Assembly: GCA_016794425.1 (NCBI GenBank)
Contig: JAEUHR010000023.1
Coordinates: 186,001-250,000, forward strand
Source of the DNA: Planctomycetota bacterium
GTDB lineage: Bacteria; Planctomycetota; UBA1135; UBA2386
DNA length: 64,000 nt
Direction: 5' to 3'
Both the position numbers and the translations under genes were made by a program. The notes beneath the pieces were generated by a model, which made no database searches, was not told the origin of the DNA, and was given only the letters and a program-made list of their open reading frames with translations. Of this stretch, positions 42,807-51,262 are shown piece after piece. Position 1 is the first letter of the stretch; each line of letters begins with the position of its first letter.

Positions 42807-43880
42807 TCAGCGCCGACCGTCCGTTGCCGCCGGCTCCTTGGTGACGCGCATGCGCTTCTTCAGCACGTCCTGCACCATCGGGTTCGGCAGCGCGGCCAGC
42901 ACCTCGTTGACCTTGTCCTTGTCCATGAACTCGAGCAGTTTCAGGATCTCGTCCTGGCCCTGCTCGGTCTTCCACTGCTCCATCAGGATCTCGGCGGCCT
43001 TGCTGGACTCGAACGACGCCAGCGTCTGCGCGTTCCGCTTCAGCGCCGCGACCTCGTCGTTGCGCACCAGCTTGACCTGATCCTGGAACTTCTGGATCCG
43101 CGCATCGAGGTCGCGGTGCAGCTGGTCGATCTTCGTGCGCTCGGCGCCGAGTTCGGCCTGCCGCCGCGAGATGTCGTCGGCCAGTTCGTGCAGTTCCTGC
43201 TCGCGCAGGTCGAGGGCGACCTTGCGCCGTTCGATCTCCGCCATCACGCCCTGCACGCGCTGCCAGGCCTCGTTGAGCTGTTCGGGCGTCAGGCCGGCCG
43301 GCATGCCGTCGAAGCGGAAGAACTTGCCCGGCGCGTACTTCGTGTGCCGATCGCCGGCGAGGTCCTGCTCGATCTGCTGCAGGTCGCCGCGCACCGCGGC
43401 TTCGCCGTGCGGCGCCGCCGGCGGCGCGTGTTCGGCGGCCGGCTTGCCGTGTTCGCCTTCGGCGTGCTCGCCGCCGTGCCCACCACCACCGTGGTCACCA
43501 CCCTCGGCCGCCTCGCCGTGGCCGCCACCGCCGTGGCCGTCGCCGGCGGGCTTCTCCGGCTCGACGACCGACTTGCCGACCTTGCGGCGCACCGGCTTCT
43601 CCGGCTCCTGGGTCTGCGGTTCCTGTGCGCCGGCGTCCGCCGGCGTCGCCGCCGAACCGTCGTGCGTCGCATCGACCGGTGCCGGCCCGTCGGCGCCGTG
43701 CGCGGCGTCGGCGGCGTGTTCGTCCGCGGGCGGCGCGGGCGGCGCCGGGAAGAACGAGTTCAGCAGCGGGATGTTCGCGGTGCCCTCGTGGTTCAGCCGG
43801 CCGGTGGCGGCGAGACCGCCGACCAGCGAACCGGCGAACAAGAGCAGACCCACCACGACCTTGACGATCAGCGACTTCAT
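42807..43880 (-). CDS. MotE-like flagellar protein with His/Gly-rich linker
   Basis: A 357-residue protein. One N-terminal helix (LIVKVVVGLLLFAGSLVGGLAA) is followed by an alanine/proline/glutamate-rich stretch and a remarkable linker rich in histidine and glycine (about residues 116-155, runs such as GHGGGGHGEAAEGG and GHGGEHAEGEHG). A long coiled coil (about 200-300) follows, then a C-terminal MgtE_N-like domain (LLEFMDKDKVNEVLAALPNP). This is the layout of MotE, a periplasmic partner of the stator known from some epsilon-proteobacteria. It overlaps fliJ by 4 nt. Function is by position; the His-rich part suggests metal binding. Confidence 0.65.
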   Translation of the reverse strand: MKSLIVKVVVGLLLFAGSLVGGLAATGRLNHEGTANIPLLNSFFPAPPAPPADEHAADAAHGADGPAPVDATHDGSAATPADAGAQEPQTQEPEKPVRRKVGKSVVEPEKPAGDGHGGGGHGEAAEGGDHGGGGHGGEHAEGEHGKPAAEHAPPAAPHGEAAVRGDLQQIEQDLAGDRHTKYAPGKFFRFDGMPAGLTPEQLNEAWQRVQGVMAEIERRKVALDLREQELHELADDISRRQAELGAERTKIDQLHRDLDARIQKFQDQVKLVRNDEVAALKRNAQTLASFESSKAAEILMEQWKTEQGQDEILKLLEFMDKDKVNEVLAALPNPMVQDVLKKRMRVTKEPAATDGRR

Positions 43881-44332
43881 GCCTCGTTGCCTCCGTGCAC
43901 CGGCGTGCCGCCGCGTGCCTGCCGCCCGAGCGATGCCAGTTCGTCGAGCTCCTGTTGTTCGGCGCGTTGCGCGTCGACGCGCCATTCCTCGCGCCGGCGA
44001 TCGCGCAGGTTCTGCAGCGTGCGCCGTTCGCGCGTCTTGACCACGAACTCGGCGCGCGCGGCGTCGAGCTTCTGCTGCGCCTGCTGCTGGCCCTGCTGCA
44101 AGCGCCACTGGTGGCGCCGCAGACCGACCTCGAGCGAACGCGCCAGGCTGCCCTTGGCGCCGTGGTCACGGCCTTGTTCGGCGCAATCGCGCAGCCCCTG
44201 CGCCGCGGCCGCGAGCCGCTGGTCGTAGGCCTGCACCTCGGTCACCGCGGCCGCGAGGTCGCGGCGCGCGTTGCGCTCGAGCTGCGCCCGCAGCCGCAGC
44301 AGCGGCGTGAGCCGGAACCGGAATCGACGCAT
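43877..44332 (-). CDS. fliJ: flagellar export protein FliJ
   Basis: Soluble coiled-coil chaperone of the flagellar export gate, binding FliI and escort complexes. 151 residues, almost entirely helical: MRRFRFRLTPLLRLRAQLE opens with the FxFxLxxLLxxR pattern of FliJ proteins. Start ATG chosen from that signature. 98 nt separate it from fliI. It overlaps the next gene by 4 nt. Confidence 0.85.
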   Translation of the reverse strand: MRRFRFRLTPLLRLRAQLERNARRDLAAAVTEVQAYDQRLAAAAQGLRDCAEQGRDHGAKGSLARSLEVGLRRHQWRLQQGQQQAQQKLDAARAEFVVKTRERRTLQNLRDRRREEWRVDAQRAEQQELDELASLGRQARGGTPVHGGNEA

Positions 44333-44404
44333 GGCAGCCGTATCGGCCGTGGCATGGGCCGATGCTGAGCGGATTCCGGTGCTGGTCGGGTGCCGGCGGC
44401 GGCA

Positions 44405-44436
44405 GCGTACGGCGGCGGACCGCGCCGCCGCTACGC
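44405..44436. terminator. hairpin at the fliI stop, possible intra-operon attenuator
   Basis: GCGTA (44405-44409) and GGCGGCG (44411-44417) pair with CGCCGCC (44423-44429) and TACGC (44432-44436), an interrupted 12-bp stem with a 5-base loop, overlapping the fliI stop codon. A second inverted repeat, ATCGGCC/GGCCGAT (44342-44348/44357-44363), follows before fliJ. No T-tract is present, so it may be an mRNA end or processing signal rather than a strong terminator. Confidence 0.4.
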
Positions 44437-45744
44437 GCCGGCGATCGCCTGCAGCGCCTGCCGCGTGTCGGCGCCGCGGCGCGAATCGGCGCCGTGGAAC
44501 AGCAGCGACTCGATCGCCGCGATCTTCGCGATCGCCTGGTCCAGCAGCGGATCGGCGCCCTTGCGGTAGGCGCCGACCGAGACGAGGTCGCGGTTCTCCT
44601 CGTAGTGCGCCAGCCACTCGCGCAGCTTGCGCGCGCGCCGCTGATGGTCCGGCGAGGTCACCTTCGGCATCAGACGGCTGATCGACGCCAACACGTCGAT
44701 GGCCGGGAAGCGTCCGCGTTCGGCGATGCGGCGGCTCAGCACGATGTGGCCGTCGAGGTAGCCGCGCAGCGCGTCGGCGACCGGCTCGTTCATGTCGTCG
44801 CCGTCGACCAGCACCGTGAACAGGCCGGTGATCGTGCCGCGATCGTCGTTGCCGAGCCGTTCGACGAGGCGCGGCAGCTGCGCGAACAGCGACGGCGGGT
44901 AGCCGCGCAGCGTCGGCGGTTCGCCGGCCGCGAGGCCGACTTCGCGCACCGCCATCGCGTAGCGCGTCACCGAGTCCATCATGAACATCACGTCGAGGCC
45001 CTGCGCGCGGAACGCCTCGGCGATGGTCACGGCGCACAGCGGCGCCTTCGTGCGCAGCATCGGCGCCGCGTCGGACGTGCAGGCGACGACGACGCTCTTC
45101 TTCAGGCCCTCGGGTCCGAGCGCTTCGGTGACGAACTCGCCGACCTCGCGGCCGCGTTCGCCGATCAGCGCGATCACGTTGACCTGACCGGCAGCGCTGC
45201 GCGCGATCGAGCCCATCAGCGTCGACTTGCCGACGCCGGAACCGGCGAAGATGCCGATGCGCTGGCCCTTGCCGCAGGTCAGCAGGCCGTCGATCGCCGC
45301 GACGCCGGTCTCGATCGGTTCGCGGATCGGCGACCGCTGCAGCGGCCCCGGCGCGTCGCCGGTGACCGGGCGCAGCGGACCGGCCGGCGGCGGACCGCCG
45401 TCGAGCGGACGGCCGAGCGCGTCGACGACGCGGCCGAGCAGCGCCGGACCGGTCGGCACGGCGACCGCGCGGTGTTCGTTGTGCACGACGTCCCACGGCG
45501 CGACGCGATGGTGGTCGCCGAGCGCCATCACGACCGCGTCGGCACCGTCGAAGCCGACCACCTCGGCGGGGATCTGCAGGCCGCCGCCCTCGGCGACGAT
45601 CGTGCACAGGTCGCCGATCGCGGCACCGAGGCCGGTGACGTGGATCGCGATGCCGCGGATCGCGCGCACACGACCCTCGGCGCGCGGCCGGTTCTGGGCG
45701 CGCGCGCGGTCGACGATCTGCTGCAGGCCGGCCGGCAGCGTCAC
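44431..45744 (-). CDS. fliI: flagellum-specific ATPase FliI
   Basis: ATPase of the flagellar type III export apparatus, cytoplasmic. 437 residues from GTG. The Walker A loop is GIFAGSGVGKSTL; the Walker B-like DVMFMMDSVTRYAMAVREV and the conserved glutamates follow. The N-terminal part contains GxGAxI-type beta-barrel sequence. It overlaps the fliH stop by 4 nt (GTGA). Homology to F1-beta and InvC-type ATPases is evident, but the neighbourhood makes it flagellar. Confidence 0.97.
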   Translation of the reverse strand: MTLPAGLQQIVDRARAQNRPRAEGRVRAIRGIAIHVTGLGAAIGDLCTIVAEGGGLQIPAEVVGFDGADAVVMALGDHHRVAPWDVVHNEHRAVAVPTGPALLGRVVDALGRPLDGGPPPAGPLRPVTGDAPGPLQRSPIREPIETGVAAIDGLLTCGKGQRIGIFAGSGVGKSTLMGSIARSAAGQVNVIALIGERGREVGEFVTEALGPEGLKKSVVVACTSDAAPMLRTKAPLCAVTIAEAFRAQGLDVMFMMDSVTRYAMAVREVGLAAGEPPTLRGYPPSLFAQLPRLVERLGNDDRGTITGLFTVLVDGDDMNEPVADALRGYLDGHIVLSRRIAERGRFPAIDVLASISRLMPKVTSPDHQRRARKLREWLAHYEENRDLVSVGAYRKGADPLLDQAIAKIAAIESLLFHGADSRRGADTRQALQAIAGA

Positions 45745-46331
45745 GAAGCCGCCTCGCGCCGCACCTCGGCGACGATGCGTTCGAGCGCCTCGCGCGGGTC
45801 GTAGCGCAACCGGCCGGTCGAGGTCTCGGCACGCACACCGCCGCGCGGCACCTTCGGATCGGCGACGAACCGCGCCGCCGCGACCTCGTCGTGCAGTTCC
45901 GGTTGCGCCGCGAGCCGCTGCTGCACGGCCGCGGCGTCGTCGGGGTGCAGGCGCACGACCAGGTCGGTCGCCGAGCTGCCGCGCACGCAGTCGCGCAGGC
46001 AGCGGGCGACGGTCGGTGTCGGATCGTGGCGACCCGCATCGAGTGCAGCGCCGACGATCTCGCGCGCGACCTGCAGCCCCAGTTCGACCGCCAGCGCCGC
46101 GACCTCGTCGAGGCGCTGGCCGACCAGCGTCGGCAGCTCGGCGATCGCGCGCCGCGCGGCGGCCGCCAGTTCGACGACGCGCCGCCCCTCGTCGACGCGG
46201 AGCGCCTCGCGTTCGCCGAGGTCGAGCAGCCGCGCGGCCGTCGCGGCCTGCGGCGTGCCCGGACGCGCGTGGCGCGGCAGCAGCCGGATCCCGGTCAGCA
46301 CTTCACCGGCGTTCGCGGCAGGATCGCTCAT
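45741..46331 (-). CDS. fliH: flagellar assembly protein FliH
   Basis: Regulator of FliI in the export apparatus, cytoplasmic. 196 residues, mainly helical; the middle has LAVELGLQVAREIVGAALDAG, where FliH proteins carry glycine-spaced repeats, followed by a region resembling the stalk of FliH/YscL (LVVRLHPDDAAAVQQRLAA; DPKVPRGGVRAETSTGRLRY). Position between fliG and fliI supports the call. It starts three bases after the fliG stop. Confidence 0.85.
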   Translation of the reverse strand: MSDPAANAGEVLTGIRLLPRHARPGTPQAATAARLLDLGEREALRVDEGRRVVELAAAARRAIAELPTLVGQRLDEVAALAVELGLQVAREIVGAALDAGRHDPTPTVARCLRDCVRGSSATDLVVRLHPDDAAAVQQRLAAQPELHDEVAAARFVADPKVPRGGVRAETSTGRLRYDPREALERIVAEVRREAAS

Positions 46332-46334
46332 CGC

Positions 46335-47354
46335 TCAGACCATCTGCTCGGCCGCGGCCGGCTTGATGTCGCCCTTGTCCATCATGTCGCGGATCATCGT
46401 CAGGATCTCGCTCTGCGCCTGCAGCACGTCCGACAGCGGCGTCGGGCCGAGGTTGTCGCGTTCCTCGCGCACCATGTCGGCGGCGCGCTTGCTGAGGTTG
46501 GTCAGGATCGCCTGCTCGACCGGCGGGATCGCCGCCTTCAGCGACACGGCCAGCTGCCGCGAATCGACCGCGGCCAGCACCTTCTGCATCGCCTTCTTGT
46601 CGAGCTTGGCGATGTCGTCGAACGTGAACATCTCCTCGCGGATCGCGCCGGCGATCTGCGCATCGCTCTGTTCGATCTTCTCGAGCACCGCCTTCTCACC
46701 GCCGCCGAGGTTGTTCAGGATCGACGCCGCGGCCTTGATCCAGGCCTTCGGCTCGCTGCGCAGCGTGGTCAGACCGAGGTCCTTGACCTTCTTGCGCATC
46801 ACCTCGAGCACGCGCTGCACGACGTCGGCCGGCGTGCGGTCCAGCGTCGCGACGCGCAGCACCAGATCGGCCCGCACCTCCTCGTCGAGGAAGTTCAGCA
46901 CCTCGCCGCCCTTCTTGCGGTCGAGGTGGGCGATGAACACCGCCGCGATCTGCGGGTGCTCCTCGGTCAGCAGGTTGGCGAGATCCTCGGCGGTCAGCGC
47001 CTCGAACATCGCGAACGGCCGCTTGGCCAGGATGTCGCTGTTGGCGCGCTTGGCGACCTCGCCGCTGCGCTCTTCGCCGAACGCGCGGCTCAGCACGCCG
47101 CGCATCAGGCCGCCGACGTCGCCGAGCGCCATGCCGCCCTGGCGCATGCGCTGCACGACACCGTGGTAGACGCGGCGGATGCTGTCGCGGTCGACGGCGA
47201 CCTCCTGCAGCTCCTGCATCGCGCGCGTGACCCTGTCGACGCTGTCGTCGGAGAAGCTGCGCATGACCTTGGCCGCGAGCTCCTGGTCGATCGACAGCAG
47301 CAGCATCGCGACCGCGCGTTCGACGGTCGTGTTCAGTCGCGGTTCGTCGCTCAC
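46335..47354 (-). CDS. fliG: flagellar motor switch protein FliG
   Basis: C-ring component that contacts the stator and generates torque. 339 residues from GTG, as usual for FliG (about 330-340). The EHPQ motif occurs in LLTEEHPQIAAVFIAHL, and the C-terminal charged helices (SRQLAVSLKAAIPPVEQAIL, NLSKRAADMVREE) hold the torque residues. Note that the motif MFTFDDIAKLD, a FliG hallmark, is present. Located between fliF and fliH. Confidence 0.97.
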   Translation of the reverse strand: MSDEPRLNTTVERAVAMLLLSIDQELAAKVMRSFSDDSVDRVTRAMQELQEVAVDRDSIRRVYHGVVQRMRQGGMALGDVGGLMRGVLSRAFGEERSGEVAKRANSDILAKRPFAMFEALTAEDLANLLTEEHPQIAAVFIAHLDRKKGGEVLNFLDEEVRADLVLRVATLDRTPADVVQRVLEVMRKKVKDLGLTTLRSEPKAWIKAAASILNNLGGGEKAVLEKIEQSDAQIAGAIREEMFTFDDIAKLDKKAMQKVLAAVDSRQLAVSLKAAIPPVEQAILTNLSKRAADMVREERDNLGPTPLSDVLQAQSEILTMIRDMMDKGDIKPAAAEQMV

Positions 47355-47367
47355 GGGGACACCTCGG

Positions 47368-48879
47368 TCACGCCTTCTGCTCCATCAGCCAGGCCTCGAG
47401 CAGCCGCGCGAGCGCGGCCGGATCGCTGGCGATCGTTCGCTCGATCTCGCGGCGCATGCGCTTCTGCTGCTCCTCCGGCGTCAGGTTCTCCTCCTTGACC
47501 TCGGCCCGGCCGTCGTCGCCGACGGCCAGCACACCGGTGCCACCGTTGCCGGCCGCCGCACTGCGCGGCGCCGCGCGGCGGAACAGGCCGCGCAGGAACA
47601 GCACCACGACGATCACGCCGAGGATCTGCCCGACCGTCGGCCCCCAGCGCAGCGCCAGGTCGACCATCGTCGGTCCGGCCGCGATCGGTTCCTCGGCCTC
47701 GACCGGCGCGAAGTCGCCAGCCAGCGTGCTGAACGCCTCCGGCTTGTCGCGCGCCGGATCCCAGCCGACGATCGCCTTGACGGTGCCGACGAGGTCCTCC
47801 TTGCGGAAGCCCGCCGACTGCTCGAGCGACCGGTCGTAGAGCACCGCGACCGCGAGCCGGCGGATCTCCGGCGCCATGCGGCCGGTGCGCCGTTCGCCGA
47901 TCTCGGTCACGTACTCGCGGTCACGCGTCTCGTTGCGCGACGTGTTCTTGTCGCGTTCGCCGTCGTTCGCGGGCCGGCCGTTCTCCTCGCTCGAGTCCTT
48001 CGAGATCTTCTCGGAACGGACGATCGGGTCGGTCGGCAGCACCTTCTCGCTGGTCACCTCCCAGGCCGGGTCGAGTTCGACGATCACCGACACGCTGGTC
48101 TTGCCGGGCCACAGCTGGTCGAGGCGCTCCTGCGCGATGCGCGTGCGCTCGTCGCTGATGCCGCGCTGCAGGTTCAGGAACTCGGACGAACCGGCGCCCG
48201 CGTCGCGGTCGGGGTCGTAGCGCCAGCGCTGGTTGCCGGTCGAACTGACGATCTCGACGTTCTCGAGCGGCACCGTCAGCTGCGACGACGCGACCGATGC
48301 GGCGCTGCGCGCGATCGGCTCGAACGACACGCCGGTCTTCAGCCGCAGCACGACGGTCGCGGTCGGCTTGACCTCGGCGTCACGGTCGCGGAACGCGGCG
48401 GTGCGACGCGGCCGGCTCGCGGCCACGGTCACCGACGCGACGCCGTCGAGCATCGCGATCGCCTGCGCGGCCTGCGCGCGCGACGCGGCGTCGAGCTTCC
48501 ACGCCTTGGTCTCGGCATCGTCGATCAGGCTGGTGCCGCCGCCGACGGTCGGCGGCGACGTGCCGTTGAGGCCGGCCTGGCGCATCGCCATGTTGGCGAC
48601 GCCGACCTTGCCGCGCTCGACGCGGAACGTGCGGCCGTCGTCGTCGACGACCCACGAGATGCCCGCCTTCTGCAAGGCCTGCTGCATCTGCGTGATCTCG
48701 TCGTTCGACGCGGCGCGGAACACGGTCTCGTAGCTCGGCTTGCCGGCGAACCAGACGACGACGCCGAGGCCGACGATCGTCGCGACCATCACGGCGCTGA
48801 CGACCAGGCGCTGCCCGCCGTCGAGCCGGTTCCAGATGCCCTTGAGCTGGGCCAGGATCTCGTTGAGGAAGAACCGCAT
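47368..48879 (-). CDS. fliF: flagellar MS-ring protein FliF
   Basis: Forms the MS-ring in the inner membrane. 503 residues, with a helix at the N-terminus (VSAVMVATIVGLGVVVWFAG) and one near the C-terminus (VGQILGVIVVVLFLRGLF), and the ring-building motifs between: AVRALDG-like LDGVASVTVAASRP, and FTTxVKxxxG-type repeats. The C-terminal cytosolic tail binds FliG. Shorter than the E. coli protein (about 550). It lies 3 nt downstream of fliE and 13 nt upstream of fliG. Confidence 0.93.
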   Translation of the reverse strand: MRFFLNEILAQLKGIWNRLDGGQRLVVSAVMVATIVGLGVVVWFAGKPSYETVFRAASNDEITQMQQALQKAGISWVVDDDGRTFRVERGKVGVANMAMRQAGLNGTSPPTVGGGTSLIDDAETKAWKLDAASRAQAAQAIAMLDGVASVTVAASRPRRTAAFRDRDAEVKPTATVVLRLKTGVSFEPIARSAASVASSQLTVPLENVEIVSSTGNQRWRYDPDRDAGAGSSEFLNLQRGISDERTRIAQERLDQLWPGKTSVSVIVELDPAWEVTSEKVLPTDPIVRSEKISKDSSEENGRPANDGERDKNTSRNETRDREYVTEIGERRTGRMAPEIRRLAVAVLYDRSLEQSAGFRKEDLVGTVKAIVGWDPARDKPEAFSTLAGDFAPVEAEEPIAAGPTMVDLALRWGPTVGQILGVIVVVLFLRGLFRRAAPRSAAAGNGGTGVLAVGDDGRAEVKEENLTPEEQQKRMRREIERTIASDPAALARLLEAWLMEQKA

Positions 48880-48882
48880 GGA

Positions 48883-49275
48883 TCAGACCGATGACCTCGA
48901 CAGCTTGTCCCAGGCGTCGACCAGCTTGTTGCGCACTTCGAGCAGCAGGTTGAACGCGGTCTCGCTCTTGCTCGCCGCGATCAGCACGTCGTGCACCTCG
49001 ACGTCCTCGCCGAGCGCGAGCCCGCGCGTCTTCGCGCTGACGTCCTGCTGCAGCGCGTTGACGCGCGCGATCGAGTCGGCCAGCACGCCGCCGAACTCGC
49101 GGTCGCCGTGCCGGACGCTGCGGATGCGATCGAGCGCGCGTTCGCCGAAACTGGCCGGATCCTGCACCGGGCCCGTCGACGGCGCTTCGCGCCCCTGCGC
49201 GCCGAGCTGGCGCGCCAGGTCCTGCAGCTGCGTCGGGTCGAAGCCCGGCAGCGATGGAAGGTCGAAACCGCTCAT
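48883..49275 (-). CDS. fliE: flagellar hook-basal body complex protein FliE
   Basis: Links the MS-ring to the rod. 130 residues, with the C-terminal signature of FliE: DVLIAASKSETAFNLLLEVRNKLVDAW, resembling the consensus DVMxAxxKAxLALQxxVQVRNKLVxAYQEI. The N-terminal half is variable and proline/glutamine-rich. It follows flgC by 17 nt. Confidence 0.92.
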   Translation of the reverse strand: MSGFDLPSLPGFDPTQLQDLARQLGAQGREAPSTGPVQDPASFGERALDRIRSVRHGDREFGGVLADSIARVNALQQDVSAKTRGLALGEDVEVHDVLIAASKSETAFNLLLEVRNKLVDAWDKLSRSSV

Positions 49276-49292
49276 CGGATCACCTCACGCGC

Positions 49293-49757
49293 TCAGCGGC
49301 TCAGGTTGGTGATGGTGTTCTGCAACATGCCGCGGTAGGTCCGCAGCGCCGTCAGGTTGGCGTCGAAGCCACGCTCGATGACCGACATGTCGACCAGCTC
49401 CTGGAACAGGTCGACGTTGCTGCCGAGCACCTTGCCGGTCGCGTCCGCGTCCGGGTGGCCGGGCTGGTAGAACACCGGGAACGGCGTCTGGTCCTCGACG
49501 ACCTGCGCGACCTGCACGCCGCTGGCGAGCTTCGCGACCGCGTCGCCGTCGAGTTCGCCGCTGCGCGCCTCCTCGAGCAGCTCCTCGAACACGACGGTCT
49601 TGCGGCGCCACGGCTCGTGCTCCGCGTTGCCGGTGCGGTGCATGTTGCCGAGGTTGGCGGCGACGATCTCGGCGCGCTGCAGTCCGGCCCGCAGACCGGA
49701 CGAGGCGATGTCGAAACCGCGGAACACTCCCTGCATCGGATCCTGCATGGTCGTCAC
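49293..49757 (-). CDS. flgC: flagellar basal-body rod protein FlgC
   Basis: Proximal rod subunit. 154 residues; the N-terminal signature is GLQRAEIVAANLGNMHRTG (consensus L..xNLANxxT), and the C-terminal DLFQELVDMSVIERGFDANLTALRTYRGMLQNTIT closes the rod-type coiled coil. The GTG start overlaps the flgB stop by 4 nt; an ATG three codons in (MQDPMQ) is possible. Confidence 0.93.
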   Translation of the reverse strand: MTTMQDPMQGVFRGFDIASSGLRAGLQRAEIVAANLGNMHRTGNAEHEPWRRKTVVFEELLEEARSGELDGDAVAKLASGVQVAQVVEDQTPFPVFYQPGHPDADATGKVLGSNVDLFQELVDMSVIERGFDANLTALRTYRGMLQNTITNLSR

Positions 49758-50101
49758 CTGCCTGCGATGGCCTTGTTCAAGGTCGCGAAGTAGCTGCCGA
49801 CGCGACGCGACATCACGTCGTGCAACAGCGCCGTCTTGCCGAGCAGCGACAGCTCTTCCATCAGCACGACGTTGTTGACGCCGGGCGGCCCGGACAGATC
49901 GCGCTCGACGACGGGTTCGACGGCCTTCTCGTCCGCACCCTTGGCGCGGGCCTCGCGCAGCAGGTCCTCGAAGCGGACCTGGTAGCGCTTGAAGCCGGGC
50001 ACGTCCTGGTTGGCGATGTTGTGCAACACCGCCTTGCTGCGCCGTGCCAGCACGTCCAGCAGGCGCTGCTGGAACGCGGTGTCGCCATCGAAGTCGAGCA
50101 T
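49754..50101 (-). CDS. flgB: flagellar basal-body rod protein FlgB
   Basis: First gene of the flagellar operon; proximal rod subunit. From ATG 50101 it has 115 residues and the signature LLDVLARRSKAVLHNIANQDVPGFK about residue 15-38, the spacing of known FlgB proteins. A second ATG at 50128 would add nine residues. The upstream 138 nt to egtD are the only place for the operon promoter, but no sigma-54 or sigma-28 consensus could be assigned. Confidence 0.9.
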   Translation of the reverse strand: MLDFDGDTAFQQRLLDVLARRSKAVLHNIANQDVPGFKRYQVRFEDLLREARAKGADEKAVEPVVERDLSGPPGVNNVVLMEELSLLGKTALLHDVMSRRVGSYFATLNKAIAGR

Positions 50102-50266
50102 GGGATTCGCCGTTTGCCGCTCAAGCATCGGCGCGAACCCGTGTCGGCCTTGAGACCGGTCGTTCGCCGCCGGCAGCCGGGCGCCGTGGCGGGCCGGTGT
50201 CGGGTTTCCCGACGATGCCAGGCAGTGCTTTCGCGGCGCCGGCCGGTGCGTATCCTCCCCGGTCCG

Positions 50267-51262
50267 ATGTCGCTGCCCCTGCGCCAGTCCACGGCGCGCG
50301 AGACGAGACCGCCGAGCTTCGTGCAGGCGCCTGCCCCGACGGCCGTCGCCCCGGCGGCGGTGCTGCACGCGGCGCTGGCCGCGGACCGCGTCGCGATTCC
50401 GCCGCGGTTCTTCTACGACGAGCTCGGCTCGCGCCTGTTCACCGTGATCACGGCGCTCGACGAGTACTACCCGACCCGCACCGAGGCCGGGCTGCTGCGC
50501 GAACACCTGCCGGCGATCGCGGCCGCGGCGCCGGTCGTCGGCAACACGCTGGTCGACCTCGGCGCCGGCGACTGCCGCAAGGCCGCCGCGTTGTTCCCGG
50601 TCGTGCGGCCGCAGCGTTACGTCGCGGTCGACGTGTCGGTCGACTTCCTGCGCGATGCGCTCGGCGAGCTGCAGCGCCACCACCCGCAGGTCGAGATGGT
50701 CGGTGTCGGCACCGATTTCTCGCAGCAGCTGCAGCTGCCGGACGCGGTGCCGCCGGGCCGCCGGCTGTTCTTCTACCCGGGTTCCTCGATCGGCAACTTC
50801 ACGCCGCGCGAAGCGGTGCCGTTCCTGCGTTCGGTGCGCGACCAGATGCACGGCGACGGTGTGCTGTGGATCGGTGTCGACCTGCAGAAGGACGCGGCGA
50901 TCCTCGAGCCGGCCTACGACGACGCGCTCGGCGTGACCGCGGCGTTCAATCGGAACGTGCTGCGCCACGCGAACCGGCTCGCCGGCACCGACTTCGACGT
51001 CGCCGACTGGCGCCACGTCGCGTTCTACGACCCGCGCGAGGGCCGCATCGAGATGCACCTCGAGGCGCTGCGCGACCTCGTCGTCACCTGGCCCGGCGGC
51101 CGCCGCCGCTTCGTGGCCGGCGAACGGATCCACACCGAGAACTCGTACAAGTACACCGTCGCCGGCTTCGCGCAGGTGCTCGCCGACGCGGGGCTGCGGT
51201 CGGTCGGCTGCTGGACCGACCCGCGGCGCTGGTTCGGTTTCTTCGTCGCGGTGCCGGCGTGA
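50267..51262 (+). CDS. egtD: L-histidine N(alpha)-methyltransferase EgtD
   Basis: First committed step of ergothioneine biosynthesis: three SAM-dependent methylations of histidine to hercynine, cytoplasmic. 331 residues (typical 320). The N-terminal IPPRFFYDELGSRLFTVITALDEYYPTRTE is diagnostic for the DUF2260/EgtD family. SAM binding is in LVDLGAGDCRKAAALF; FFYPGSSIGNFTPREA is the conserved histidine-pocket region. Its stop overlaps the egtB start by 4 nt (GTGA). Divergent from the flagellar operon. Confidence 0.95.
   Translation: MSLPLRQSTARETRPPSFVQAPAPTAVAPAAVLHAALAADRVAIPPRFFYDELGSRLFTVITALDEYYPTRTEAGLLREHLPAIAAAAPVVGNTLVDLGAGDCRKAAALFPVVRPQRYVAVDVSVDFLRDALGELQRHHPQVEMVGVGTDFSQQLQLPDAVPPGRRLFFYPGSSIGNFTPREAVPFLRSVRDQMHGDGVLWIGVDLQKDAAILEPAYDDALGVTAAFNRNVLRHANRLAGTDFDVADWRHVAFYDPREGRIEMHLEALRDLVVTWPGGRRRFVAGERIHTENSYKYTVAGFAQVLADAGLRSVGCWTDPRRWFGFFVAVPA

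Noticed and set aside
50102-50266. A possible sigma-28 element (GCCGATgc) upstream of flgB
   Set aside because: The -35 half (TAAA) is missing and the base composition makes GCCGAT common by chance.
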